Origin: Thermoflexus hugenholtzii JAD2
GTDB taxonomy: Bacteria > Chloroflexota > Anaerolineae > Thermoflexales > Thermoflexaceae
Length of the DNA stretch: 37,467 nucleotides
Reading direction: 5' to 3'
Assembly: GCF_900187885.1 (NCBI RefSeq)
Contig: NZ_FYEK01000061.1
Coordinates: forward strand, 1 to 37,467
Shown: positions 1 to 7,604 of the stretch, piece by piece
Position numbering within the stretch: position 1 is the stretch's first letter
Layout: every line of letters begins with the position of its first letter
Translations under genes and position numbers: made by a program
The notes under the pieces: model-generated
The model's database searches: none
Told to the model about the DNA's origin: nothing
What the model saw: only the letters and a program-made list of their open reading frames with translations

Positions 1-876
1 CTGCCTTTGGCACCACGCCTCGAAGGCCTGCCGCTGGTGATCTGCTTCCTTCCGGCTGGGTGCGTGCGCCACAGCCCGGAGCATCTGCTGGGTTTTGGGG
101 AGCGGGTCCAGCACGTTGAGGATCTTGTGGTTCCAGCACCGCTGCTTGGCCGTCTCCGGCCAGATGTTCCGCACCGCCCCCCAGATCCCCAGGTGCCCAT
201 CCGTGATGACCCGCTGGGGCGCCCGCAACTCCCCGGTCCCGCAGGTCCCACTTCCCCCGGCTCCACGCTCCCCACCCCCTTCCGGCCGTCCACCCACCCT
301 ACGATCACTACCAGCACCGCCGCCTTCTCCTTCTCCGGCCCCGCTCGCACATATCCCCCATCCGCCCACAGGTACACCGGCTCCAGATCCTCCAGCCACC
401 TCCTCCGCCACGCCTCCCACTCTGCCTGCCACGGCTCCTTCAGCCGGGCCACCGTGCTCGCGGACAGGGAAGCGTCCTCTCCTAAGTAACCCCCGCAGGG
501 CCAGGTCAAAGTCCCCCTCCGCCAGCCCGTGCAGGTGCAGCTCCGGCAACAGCTCCCCCACCTCCTGGGTTCTCCGGGCAAACAGCGGCAGGATTCGGCT
601 CACAAAGCGCTCCTCCAACCCCCGCACCCGGGGCTGCCGCAACGTCACCGTCCCCAGGGGTGTGGTCAGCTGGCGAGGCTTCCCATACCCGTTCCGGTAC
701 CCCGGTAAGGCGCCTACCTCCGCTCGCCGCTGGCACCGAGCCCGCCCCCAAAGCTCCGTCACCTCCGCCGCCAGGACCCATTGGACGAGCTCCTGCATCC
801 GCTCCCGGAGCTACTCGTGGAGGGTCTCCCAGGTAGGAATTGACAACTGCTCCCGGTGCGTGCTGTGCTGCTGCAT
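1..876 (-). pseudogene. Decayed IS256/Mutator-type transposase, 3' end beyond window
   Basis: Would encode a DDE transposase of the IS256 (Mutator-like) group. The ATG at 876 follows a GAGGAGG-type ribosome site. The frame meets an in-frame TAG at 811-813, continues to about 484, then must shift by one base to keep family-like sequence (ARLKEPWQAEWEAW, then VYLWADGGYVRAG with the first catalytic Asp). It breaks again between about 228 and 285, where a short stretch also seems missing, before VITDGHLGIWGAV (second catalytic Asp) and KQRCWNHKILNVLD, which resembles the family RCWxHK motif. The catalytic Glu would lie beyond base 1. At least one stop and two frame breaks mean it is dead. Family assignment rests on remembered motifs. 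Confidence 0.8.
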
Positions 877-1006
877 GGCGGTGTCCTCCCTCCTCAGGCC
901 TGTAGCCCGTGGTTTTCTTCTTAACTAAGGGTACACCGCCCTCGCCTTTTCCACACCCCTCGAGGGTACCTCGCTTCCGGCGGTTCCGCTCCGGATGGGG
1001 GTGACT
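877..1006. other. Probable outer end of the IS256-type element
   Basis: This 130-base gap separates the transposase start from the 3' end of the ABC permease gene. It holds a stretch at about 927-957 (GGGTACACCGCCCTCG onward) that could be the terminal inverted repeat of the insertion sequence. The other end is outside the window, so neither the repeat nor a target duplication can be confirmed. Confidence 0.3.
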
Positions 1007-2266
1007 TCAATCGAAGCGGAAACGCCACACGCCGAGGCCGAAGAAGGCCGCCGCGAACGCCGTCAGGGCGCCCACTTTGGGCCATACTTCCTGCAGCCCG
1101 TATCCGCGCACCAGCAGATCCTGATAGGCGTCCAGCGCCCAGGCGTGGGGCGTGAGGAGACCGAGCGTCTGAAGCCAGTCCGGCATAACGAAGCGGGGGA
1201 CGAAGCAGCCACCGAGGGCGGACATGGTCAGCAACAGCAGGACAGTGAGGCCGCCCGCCTGGGCCTCGGTGCGCACGATGGCTGCGACTAACACCCCCAG
1301 CCCGGTGGCAGCGGCCGCGGCGGCCAGGCTCACGGCCAGCAGGGCAAGGGGGGAGCGCCCGAGGCTCAGGCCGAACAGCCAGCTGGACGCCCCGAGCATG
1401 ATGGCGATCTGGATCAGGTTGATGAGGTAATAGGGCAACAGCTTTCCCGTCAGCATCACCGCCCGGCTCATCGGCGCGGCCAGCAGCCGGCGGAAAGTTC
1501 CTTCGCGCTTTTCCTGCAGCACCGATCCGGCCAGCAAGCTCACGATCCAGAAAACGCCGTAGATCGTGTAGCCGGGGACGTTTTGCTGGAAGGTGTTTGG
1601 AAGTTTCTCCACCCGCATCCCGGGCGGGGCCGTTCGTTCCAGGGCGACCACGGGCTCCTCTCCACCGAGCAGGCCGCCGGACATCGCCTCCTGAGCCCGG
1701 GCTTTGAAGGCCTCGCGCTGCTCCGGGGGGACCTGGGGCGCCAGCTGCGTAAAGAGATAATCCAATCCCTTGGGCATCATCGCGGTGTAAGTGCTCCGCT
1801 CGATCAGGCCCTGCAGTGTGCCCAGGATGGGCTCGACGAACGGACTGGAGGTCGCCGGGTCTACGATCACCCATATCCGGGTGCGGCGGCGCGGCGTGGC
1901 CCCTGGATCCTGGGCCAGGACCTCGGAGAAATCGGGAGGGAAAACCAGGGCCAAGTTGCGCTTTCCTTGGAGGATCAACTTCTCCGCCATCTCCCGGGTC
2001 AGGGGCTGGCCTTCCCAGGCTGTTTCCACCTGGAAGGCCTCCATTTCGTCCAGTTGCCGGATGATCGTCGCCGCCTGGGTCCCCATGTCCTGGTTCACGA
2101 CCAGGATCCGGATGGGGTCTTTGCCGGGCTCAAACAGGCCGCCCAGGGCATAGCTCATCACCACAATGAACATGAAAGGCTGCAGGAAGATCAGCGCCAC
2201 CGCTCCGGGATCCTTAAAGAAAATCTTAAGATCCTTCCAGGTGAAGGCGAGGATCTGGTTCAACAT
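1007..2266 (-). CDS. ABC-2 type transporter permease
   Basis: Membrane subunit of an exporter, 419 residues. One membrane helix lies at about residues 22-44, then a soluble external stretch of roughly 180 residues, then a C-terminal group of about five helices, which is the usual ABC-2 (drug, lipid or polymer export) layout. The ATG at 2266 follows AGAGGGTG. The gene starts 10 bases after the stop of the ATP-binding gene, so the two form one transcription unit and presumably one transporter. The sequence gives no firm clue to the substrate. Downstream lies the dead transposase, so the operon probably ends here. Confidence 0.9.
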   Translation of the reverse strand: MLNQILAFTWKDLKIFFKDPGAVALIFLQPFMFIVVMSYALGGLFEPGKDPIRILVVNQDMGTQAATIIRQLDEMEAFQVETAWEGQPLTREMAEKLILQGKRNLALVFPPDFSEVLAQDPGATPRRRTRIWVIVDPATSSPFVEPILGTLQGLIERSTYTAMMPKGLDYLFTQLAPQVPPEQREAFKARAQEAMSGGLLGGEEPVVALERTAPPGMRVEKLPNTFQQNVPGYTIYGVFWIVSLLAGSVLQEKREGTFRRLLAAPMSRAVMLTGKLLPYYLINLIQIAIMLGASSWLFGLSLGRSPLALLAVSLAAAAAATGLGVLVAAIVRTEAQAGGLTVLLLLTMSALGGCFVPRFVMPDWLQTLGLLTPHAWALDAYQDLLVRGYGLQEVWPKVGALTAFAAAFFGLGVWRFRFD

Positions 2267-2276
2267 AGCGCACCCT

Positions 2277-3230
2277 CTAATCGCGCAGCCGCTTGCCTGT
2301 GAGGTGCAGAAAGACGCTCTCCAGGTTGGGCTCCAGCACCTCCAGGGAGAGGATAGGGATATCGCGGGCGTTGCATAGTTGGATCAGCTCCAACAGGGCC
2401 GGGCGGGCGGCGCGGGTTTCAATTTTGAGTTGCCTGTCCCGGGAAGAAGCCGCTCGCACATGAGGCAAGGCGCGGACAGCGGACAGCAGATCCTCCATAT
2501 GTTCCGCTGCTACCTCCATGTGGATGACCCCGCCGCCCAGCAGGCCGATCAGCCCTTTGGGCGTGTCCAGGGCCAGGATGCGTCCCTCGTCCATGATCGC
2601 CACCCGGTCGCAGAGCTGCTCCGCCTCCTCCATGTAGTGAGTGGTGTAGAGAATGGTCATCCCCTCCGCCCTCAACCGCTCGATGTGCTCAAAGATGAAA
2701 TTGCGCGATTGAGGGTCCACCCCCACGGTGGGCTCATCCAAGAGGAGAAGGCGCGGCCCGTGGATGAGGCCGGCGGCGATGTTGAGACGGCGCTTCATCC
2801 CACCGGAGAAGGTGCGCACCGTGTCCCCCGCGCGATCGCGCAGCCCCACCAGGTCCAGCACAGTAGTGATGCGTTCCTGGAGGGCTGTCCCCCGCAGGCC
2901 GTAGATGCGGCCGAAGAAGGCCAGGTTGTCCCAGGCGCTGAGGGTGGGGTAAAGGGCCAGCTCTTGGGGGACGAAGCCGATGAGCGGTCGGATCCGATCT
3001 GCTTCTCGTCGCAGATCATATCCGCAGATGAGGACCTGTCCTTCGTCCGGGGGAAGCAGGGTGGCCAGGATGGAGATCAGCGTCGTCTTTCCGGCCCCGT
3101 TCGGCCCCAGCAGGCCGAAGATCTCTCCCTCACGGACGGAGAAGCTCACCCCGTTGAGAACCACCCGATCGCCATATCTCTTGACCAGCCCGTCAACTTT
3201 GATCACAGAATTGGGTGTTCGCTTCTCCAC
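2277..3230 (-). CDS. ABC transporter ATP-binding protein
   Basis: Cytoplasmic ATPase of 317 residues that powers the permease encoded next to it. Walker A GPNGAGKTT is at residues 42-50, the Q-loop Gln at 89, the signature FSGGM at 141-145, Walker B LLLLDEP at 161-167 and the H-loop His at 198. About 100 residues follow the ATPase core, as in daunorubicin-resistance (DrrA/CcmA-like) exporters. The start is a GTG at 3230 with an AAGGTGA-like site upstream; a later GTG eight codons in is possible. First gene of the two-gene ABC unit. Confidence 0.93.
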   Translation of the reverse strand: MEKRTPNSVIKVDGLVKRYGDRVVLNGVSFSVREGEIFGLLGPNGAGKTTLISILATLLPPDEGQVLICGYDLRREADRIRPLIGFVPQELALYPTLSAWDNLAFFGRIYGLRGTALQERITTVLDLVGLRDRAGDTVRTFSGGMKRRLNIAAGLIHGPRLLLLDEPTVGVDPQSRNFIFEHIERLRAEGMTILYTTHYMEEAEQLCDRVAIMDEGRILALDTPKGLIGLLGGGVIHMEVAAEHMEDLLSAVRALPHVRAASSRDRQLKIETRAARPALLELIQLCNARDIPILSLEVLEPNLESVFLHLTGKRLRD

Positions 3231-3285
3231 GAAGAAATCACCTTACGGAGCGGTGATATCCATGGACCGCGGATGATAGGCACGT

Positions 3286-3759
3286 TCAGGCCATATTAAT
3301 AAGCACAACGAGGAGTATCGCTACGATGAAATATAAAACAACCGCCATAATAGATACAGATCCGGTAATGATATACTTTAAAACACTGTTTATATCTGTC
3401 CTGAATACTTTAGCGTTGATAATGGCGCCGATTGATCCTATCAATGCCCCAAGCGCCCCACCGATAAAAACAAGAACAATCGGTAAACCGATCCATACCC
3501 ATTGATACCACTTTAGAGGTTCTACAATGTCGATCAATTTGTCGTCCACGATAAGTTGTGGAACATCTAAACCCAGGAACCGCGGCTTCCATTTAGCAAT
3601 TACCTGTCTGCCATCGTTACGTTGTAGCAACATTTCGCCGCGTTTACTCCCTTTGGGTGCAGACTGATTGTTAACAAGAAGCTTTGGACTCGACCAAAAA
3701 CTTATCTTGACCTCAATGTTTTGTCCTTCAAAGCCCTCTAAATTCAATTTGTAGCCCAT
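3286..3759 (-). CDS. A+T-rich orphan membrane protein
   Basis: Unrecognised 157-residue protein. Residues 1-80 look soluble and beta-rich, and two hydrophobic helices follow at about 86-114 and 128-155, so it would be held in the membrane by its C-terminal half. The start at 3759 has a textbook AAGGAGGAG ribosome site, and a good sigma-70-type promoter lies about 160 bases upstream. Base composition is about 40% G+C by hand count over most of the gene, while its neighbours are near 65-70%, with many AT-ending codons. This suggests recent acquisition from a low-GC donor. It is not in an obvious operon with the ABC genes; a 55-base gap separates them. No function is assigned. Confidence 0.8.
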   Translation of the reverse strand: MGYKLNLEGFEGQNIEVKISFWSSPKLLVNNQSAPKGSKRGEMLLQRNDGRQVIAKWKPRFLGLDVPQLIVDDKLIDIVEPLKWYQWVWIGLPIVLVFIGGALGALIGSIGAIINAKVFRTDINSVLKYIITGSVSIMAVVLYFIVAILLVVLINMA

Positions 3760-4330
3760 TTTTACTCCTCCTTAGTGTTGTAAAAGATCCGGGAAGGGGA
3801 TTGCTATGCCTCCTGTGAAAGGGAGCCTCGCCCCTTACCCAGAACCCGGCCCTTCGCACCATTTCCCTGCCTTCCGGGTAAAGTCCTCTACGAAGGTGGT
3901 GGATCCTGTCCTCCTTGCATATATCTCAAAAAGGATGATTTGTCAAGAGCGACCGAATGGAGCTCCTATCCTCTTTTATTGTCCCATCTTGAGGGAGCAA
4001 GTGGATGGGATCGGCAGGTAGGTATTGGGCGCAAAAGGGGAGGATATATAGAAGGGAATGGTCGCAACCGGGTGGCTGGGCAGTGGGGCCAAGCTCCGGG
4101 TCCCAGAGGATGCGGATGCAGCGGATAAGCCCGGGCGTTCTCATCCGGTCTGTAAGGGTCCCGGGCAGCGCCACAAGGAGGATCGCGATGGCTTGTGAAA
4201 GGCCTTCCGGATGACTCCTGAGCAAACCATGGAGGGTCGGGGGCCGGTGCGGTGGATGGTTTTCCCGGCCCCCGTCTTCCGGTTCGTCTGCCGCCGGGCG
4301 GGGCGGACATCGAGGGGTCTGCCGCGGGGT
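3760..4330. other. 571-base gap without a recognisable gene
   Basis: Apart from the promoter at 3918-3946 and the leader it would produce, I see no gene, RNA or repeat here. Short open frames on both strands have no family-like sequence and no ribosome site. Composition is intermediate between the A+T-rich gene on one side and the G+C-rich DUF1641 gene on the other, so the border of a transferred segment may lie inside this gap. Confidence 0.5.
3918..3946 (-). promoter_or_regulatory. Sigma-70-type promoter for the orphan membrane gene
   Basis: On the minus strand TTGACA (3946-3941) is followed after 17 bases by TATATG (3923-3918). The -35 box is a perfect match and the spacing is ideal. Transcription would begin near 3910, leaving a 5' leader of about 150 nucleotides before the ATG at 3759. 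Confidence 0.6.
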
Positions 4331-4843
4331 TCAGGAGGCGACGGCCGCGGCCTGGCGTTCCATCTCCGCCCGCTGGCGGCGCAGCTCCGCGAGGGTCTTC
4401 TCCGTGGCCTCCATCAAGGCCATCAGCTCCTGGCTGGAGCGGTCGAAGGCGCGCCCCAGCACCCGCAGGAACAGGAGGAGGATCCCCAGGCCCCGCTGGA
4501 CGTCGGGGTCCGCCAGGGCCTTCATCAGGGAGACCGGCCCCACGCGGGGGAGCTCCTTCATCCGCTCCGGCGTCAGCTCCCGGTTGAGCTCCTCCACCAG
4601 GCGGCTCATCATCACGGTGATCAGGGTCGGCTCTATCAGCTCCACTACGTGCAGCAAGTAGGCCAGGTTGGCCCCGATCTTCAGCAGCCGCGGATCCATC
4701 AGATACGACAGGGAATCCGGGAGCAGCTCTACCGTGTCCTCCAGAAAGGCCAGCGCCCCCGTCTCGTTCATCCGGATCAGGAGCGAGAGGGTTCGCTCCA
4801 GCGCCTCCTGAGCCTTCGGATCCTGAAGGATTTGCTCCGTCAT
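4331..4843 (-). CDS. DUF1641 family protein
   Basis: A 170-residue, mostly helical protein with the DUF1641 character: a centre with LxxAxxDPDVQRGLGILLLFLRVLG, conserved in the family. The family is often encoded beside flavin-dependent quinone reductases and is thought to be an accessory part of such complexes; its biochemical role is not established. The C-terminal 40 residues (after RSSQELMAL) look like a charged coiled coil. The ATG at 4843 follows GGGAGG. It starts 22 bases after the stop of the sulfide:quinone oxidoreductase-like gene, so the two are surely cotranscribed. Confidence 0.85.
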   Translation of the reverse strand: MTEQILQDPKAQEALERTLSLLIRMNETGALAFLEDTVELLPDSLSYLMDPRLLKIGANLAYLLHVVELIEPTLITVMMSRLVEELNRELTPERMKELPRVGPVSLMKALADPDVQRGLGILLLFLRVLGRAFDRSSQELMALMEATEKTLAELRRQRAEMERQAAAVAS

Positions 4844-4865
4844 GGCCGTGGCCTCCCGGTCGGGT

Positions 4866-6017
4866 TCAGCTCAGGTAAGTGGCGAACCATATGGATTCGA
4901 AGAGCATCTTGATCAAGCGGATCGCTTTGCTGCGGCCCAGCACGCCGCAGGAAGGCGGGCCGGATAGATCCAGGATGCGGGTGAAGTCGCACATGGGCAG
5001 CACGGCGTCGTCACCGAAGTCCATGATGCACATGGCGACGGGGGTGAAGCTCTCGCCGATGTAGGCACCCTTGAGCTCGGCCAGGATCTGGTTGGCCACG
5101 AACTCCGCCTGGAAGTGGGCGACCACGCCGGCCGCCGGCAGGTTGATGGCCGGGTTGACCATGTCCCCGATGGCGAACACGTCGGGATCCGCCAGACAGC
5201 GGAAGGTCTTCGGATCGACGAGGGGGAAGCCGGCGGGGGTGAGGAGGCCCGGGCACATCCCGGCCACGCTGGGCCGATGCGGCGGGACCATGATCAGCAG
5301 ATCGAAGGGGATCTCCCGGCCGTCCTGCCCGAGGAGCAGCCGCCGCTCCGGGTCGATGGCCTTAGCGTGAAAGTTCCCCTCAAACCGCACGCCCTTGGCG
5401 GCCAGGATCTCGGTGATCACCCCGCTGATGGCTGGCCCCATCGCCGAGAGCGGCTGCGGGTGAGGATGGGCCAGGACGATCTCCGATTTGTCCCGCAGCC
5501 GGCGGGCGCGGAGGGCGAAATCCAGCTGCCCGGCGATCTCATAAGGCGCGGGGGGACAACGGTAGTAAGGCCCGGAGACGCCGATCACGATGCGTCCCCC
5601 CTCGAACCGCTGGATCGCCTCCCGCATCCGGAGGGCCCCTTCGATGGTCCACGGATGGTAAGCCGCCTCGAATCCGGGCATCAGATCCGGCTTCACCTCC
5701 GCCCCCAAGGCGACCACCATCAGATCGTAGGAAAGATCCTCGCCGTTCACGCGAACGCGTTTCTCGGGGATGCGGATCTCCCGGACCTCGCCCTGAAGCA
5801 CCCGGACGCCTTTCTTCTCCAGGTTCTTCAGGGGCCGGCGCACCTGCTCCGGCTCCTTGAAACCCAGGGCCACCCATGGGAAGGAGGGCATGAAGTAGTG
5901 ATAGGGGCTGCGGTCCACCAGAAGGATCTCGTGGGAGGTCCCACGCAGGCCGCGGGCCAGTTTGTTGGCCACCACCAGGCCGCCGCTGCCACCGCCCAGG
6001 ATCATGATCCTCGCCAT
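4866..6017 (-). CDS. Sulfide:quinone oxidoreductase-like FAD-dependent oxidoreductase
   Basis: Flavoprotein of 383 residues of the SQR/NDH-2 superfamily, which passes electrons from sulfide (or another reductant) to membrane quinone. The N-terminal FAD-binding GGGSGG is at residues 8-13. The family motif around RCPPAPYE supplies Cys154, and Cys330 is in the motif MCIMDFGDD; these are the likely redox cysteines. There is no Cys near residue 125, where three-cysteine SQRs have one. GDMVNP at 285-290 is the second FAD-contact motif. The C-terminal SIWFATYLS end may be a membrane-contacting helix. The ATG at 6017 follows GGAGGTGG. Paired with DUF1641. The precise substrate is inferred. Confidence 0.82.
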   Translation of the reverse strand: MARIMILGGGSGGLVVANKLARGLRGTSHEILLVDRSPYHYFMPSFPWVALGFKEPEQVRRPLKNLEKKGVRVLQGEVREIRIPEKRVRVNGEDLSYDLMVVALGAEVKPDLMPGFEAAYHPWTIEGALRMREAIQRFEGGRIVIGVSGPYYRCPPAPYEIAGQLDFALRARRLRDKSEIVLAHPHPQPLSAMGPAISGVITEILAAKGVRFEGNFHAKAIDPERRLLLGQDGREIPFDLLIMVPPHRPSVAGMCPGLLTPAGFPLVDPKTFRCLADPDVFAIGDMVNPAINLPAAGVVAHFQAEFVANQILAELKGAYIGESFTPVAMCIMDFGDDAVLPMCDFTRILDLSGPPSCGVLGRSKAIRLIKMLFESIWFATYLS

Positions 6018-6187
6018 CTGCCACCTCCAACCTGAGGCTGAGGATGAGGAGATCCAGGGTGGATCCCCTCCATCTCATTGGATGCGAGACGCCCGGGCGG
6101 GTGACATGGGAGCAGCGCCGCGCGGTTGAATGTTTAGGATAGTGAAAGAGGTGCGGGGCAACTCGCAGGGCCGTCAGGGAGGGCCGG

Positions 6188-6361
6188 ATGGCCACGCGCA
6201 GGATCTTCCTGGAAATCCCCGACAAGGTGCTCCTGGCAGGGAAAATGGATGAGGAATCTTTCGCCCGGGAGTTGCGCATGCTGGCAGCCGTGAAGCTCTA
6301 TGAGATGGGACGCCTGTCCTCCGGGCGAGTCGCAGAGCTGGCCGGGCTGTCCCGGGTGTAA
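6188..6361 (+). pseudogene. Truncated UPF0175 antitoxin-like gene
   Basis: Encodes 57 residues starting MATRRIFLEIPDKVLL and including AAVKLYEMGRLSSGRVAELA, which is the recognisable core of UPF0175, a small helix-turn-helix family usually paired with a DUF3368 PIN-domain toxin. The frame stops at TAA (6359-6361) exactly where the family normally continues with a Glu codon after SRV. The sequence after the stop still reads FLLSLERY in the same frame, as the intact family does. So a G-to-T change made a nonsense codon, and the C-terminus was then also lost to a deletion. The start has a good GGGAGGG site, so a short product could still be made. Confidence 0.8.
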
Positions 6362-6395
6362 TTTTTGTTGAGCCTGGAGCGATATCAGAGTTTAG

Positions 6396-6663
6396 GCCAC
6401 CATCGCTGTTGTTCACGAGCTGGAAGAAGGACAGCGGAGAGGCTACGATGTGCATGATCCCCTCAATGATTCATGGTTGCGTGCAAGGGATCCGCAGCAG
6501 CCACCCTTTGAACGGTTAGCCCCGGATCTGGGGCCTGAGGAGCTTTCTGTGATTGCTCTGGCTCTGGAGAATCCCGGATGATAGACTTGCCCGGTGGATC
6601 GCGCAGGCAGCCGGCCTGGCGGTCTGGGGAACCCTGAGGGTTCTGCTGGAGGCCAAAGCCTGA
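6396..6663 (+). pseudogene. Remnant of a DUF3368 PIN-domain toxin gene
   Basis: From 6396 one frame reads ATIAVVHELEEGQRRGYDV and on to PEELSVIALALENPG before a stop at 6579-6581. A +1 frame then continues DRLARWIAQAAGLAVWGT and ends at TGA 6661-6663. Both parts resemble the middle and C-terminal end of DUF3368 proteins, PIN-like nucleases partnered with UPF0175 antitoxins. The N-terminal part with the first catalytic Asp is absent and the acidic motif usual after the IALALE stretch is gone. No start codon or ribosome site remains. It follows the UPF0175 fragment after a few dozen bases, so one deletion seems to have removed the junction of the two genes. Confidence 0.72.
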
Positions 6664-6692
6664 GGGTGGACCGATCGAATCGGCCCTCTTCT

Positions 6693-7574
6693 CTACTCCC
6701 CCGCTTCGAGGCCCAGGTTGCCGGAGAGCAGGAGGGGGCGATCCTCCTGTTTGGCCTGGCGTTTGAGGGCGGCTAGGTGGCGGATCAGTCGCTCCAGATC
6801 CGGCCCCCGGCTCGGATCCACCACGCCGCCGACGATGGAGACCGAGAGCTCCGGGGCGCCAACAGCCTGAGGGAATTTCTCCAGGATCTCCCGGGAGACC
6901 GGGCTGAGCACATGGGGGCGGGTGAGGAGGACGAAGTCGTCGCCCCCGATGTGGCCGATGAAGTCCCGGGTGGGATCCCCGTAAGCGGCCATGGTCTCCT
7001 GCAACAGCCGGGCGAAGGCTTGCAGCACTCGATCCCCTTCCCGGAACCCATAGCGATCGTTGAAGTCCTTGAAGGCGTTCAGGTCCACATAGGCGATCCC
7101 GAAAGGCTCCCCGCTGCGGAACCGTCGCATGATCTCTGCCTCGATCTCCGGGTTCCCGGGGAGCCCGGAAAGGGGATTGGTGGCCCGCTCCCGCCGGGAG
7201 CGGCGCAGATGCATCTCCACCCGAGCCAGGAGCTCGGGGATGGCCACGGGCTTGGTGAGATAATCGTCCGCGCCCGCCTGGATCCCTCGCAGCTTGTCCT
7301 CGATGCGCCCCAGGGCGGTGAGCATCAGCACGGGGACGGTGCGCAGATGCCAGAGCTCTCTCACCCGGCGGCATACTTCAAAGCCGTCCAGGCCGGGCAG
7401 CATCACATCCAGAAGAATGAGGTCCGGCTGCCGGCCTCGGATCCACTCTAGGGCGGCCGGGCCGTCCTCCACGGCTTCTACCTCGTAACCGGCTTTGCGC
7501 AGGACGGTGGTGAGCAATTCCCGCAGGGCGGGGTCGTCTTCCACCACCAGGATCTGAGCGGGCTTCTCGGACAT
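6693..7574 (-). CDS. Response regulator with GGDEF-type domain
   Basis: Cytoplasmic signalling protein of 293 residues. Residues 1-120 are a receiver domain with acidic pair Asp13/Asp14, phospho-acceptor Asp56 and Lys108. Residues about 130-290 form a diguanylate-cyclase-like domain with NPLSGLPGN, AYVDLNAFKDFNDRYGF and the signature GGDDF at 210-214. GGDDF differs by one conservative step from GGDEF, so activity is possible but not certain; no RxxD inhibitory site is seen. I chose ATG 7574 because GGAG lies upstream and the protein then begins directly at the receiver fold; an ATG nine codons earlier has no ribosome site. No sensor kinase lies nearby. Confidence 0.88.
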   Translation of the reverse strand: MSEKPAQILVVEDDPALRELLTTVLRKAGYEVEAVEDGPAALEWIRGRQPDLILLDVMLPGLDGFEVCRRVRELWHLRTVPVLMLTALGRIEDKLRGIQAGADDYLTKPVAIPELLARVEMHLRRSRRERATNPLSGLPGNPEIEAEIMRRFRSGEPFGIAYVDLNAFKDFNDRYGFREGDRVLQAFARLLQETMAAYGDPTRDFIGHIGGDDFVLLTRPHVLSPVSREILEKFPQAVGAPELSVSIVGGVVDPSRGPDLERLIRHLAALKRQAKQEDRPLLLSGNLGLEAGE

Positions 7575-7604
7575 CGCGTATGAGCTCCATCCGGGTGACA
7601 AGGT

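Noticed and set aside
3806-4225. Small open frames in the 3760-4330 gap
   Set aside because: None has a ribosome site, a domain or reasonable composition; they overlap each other on both strands.
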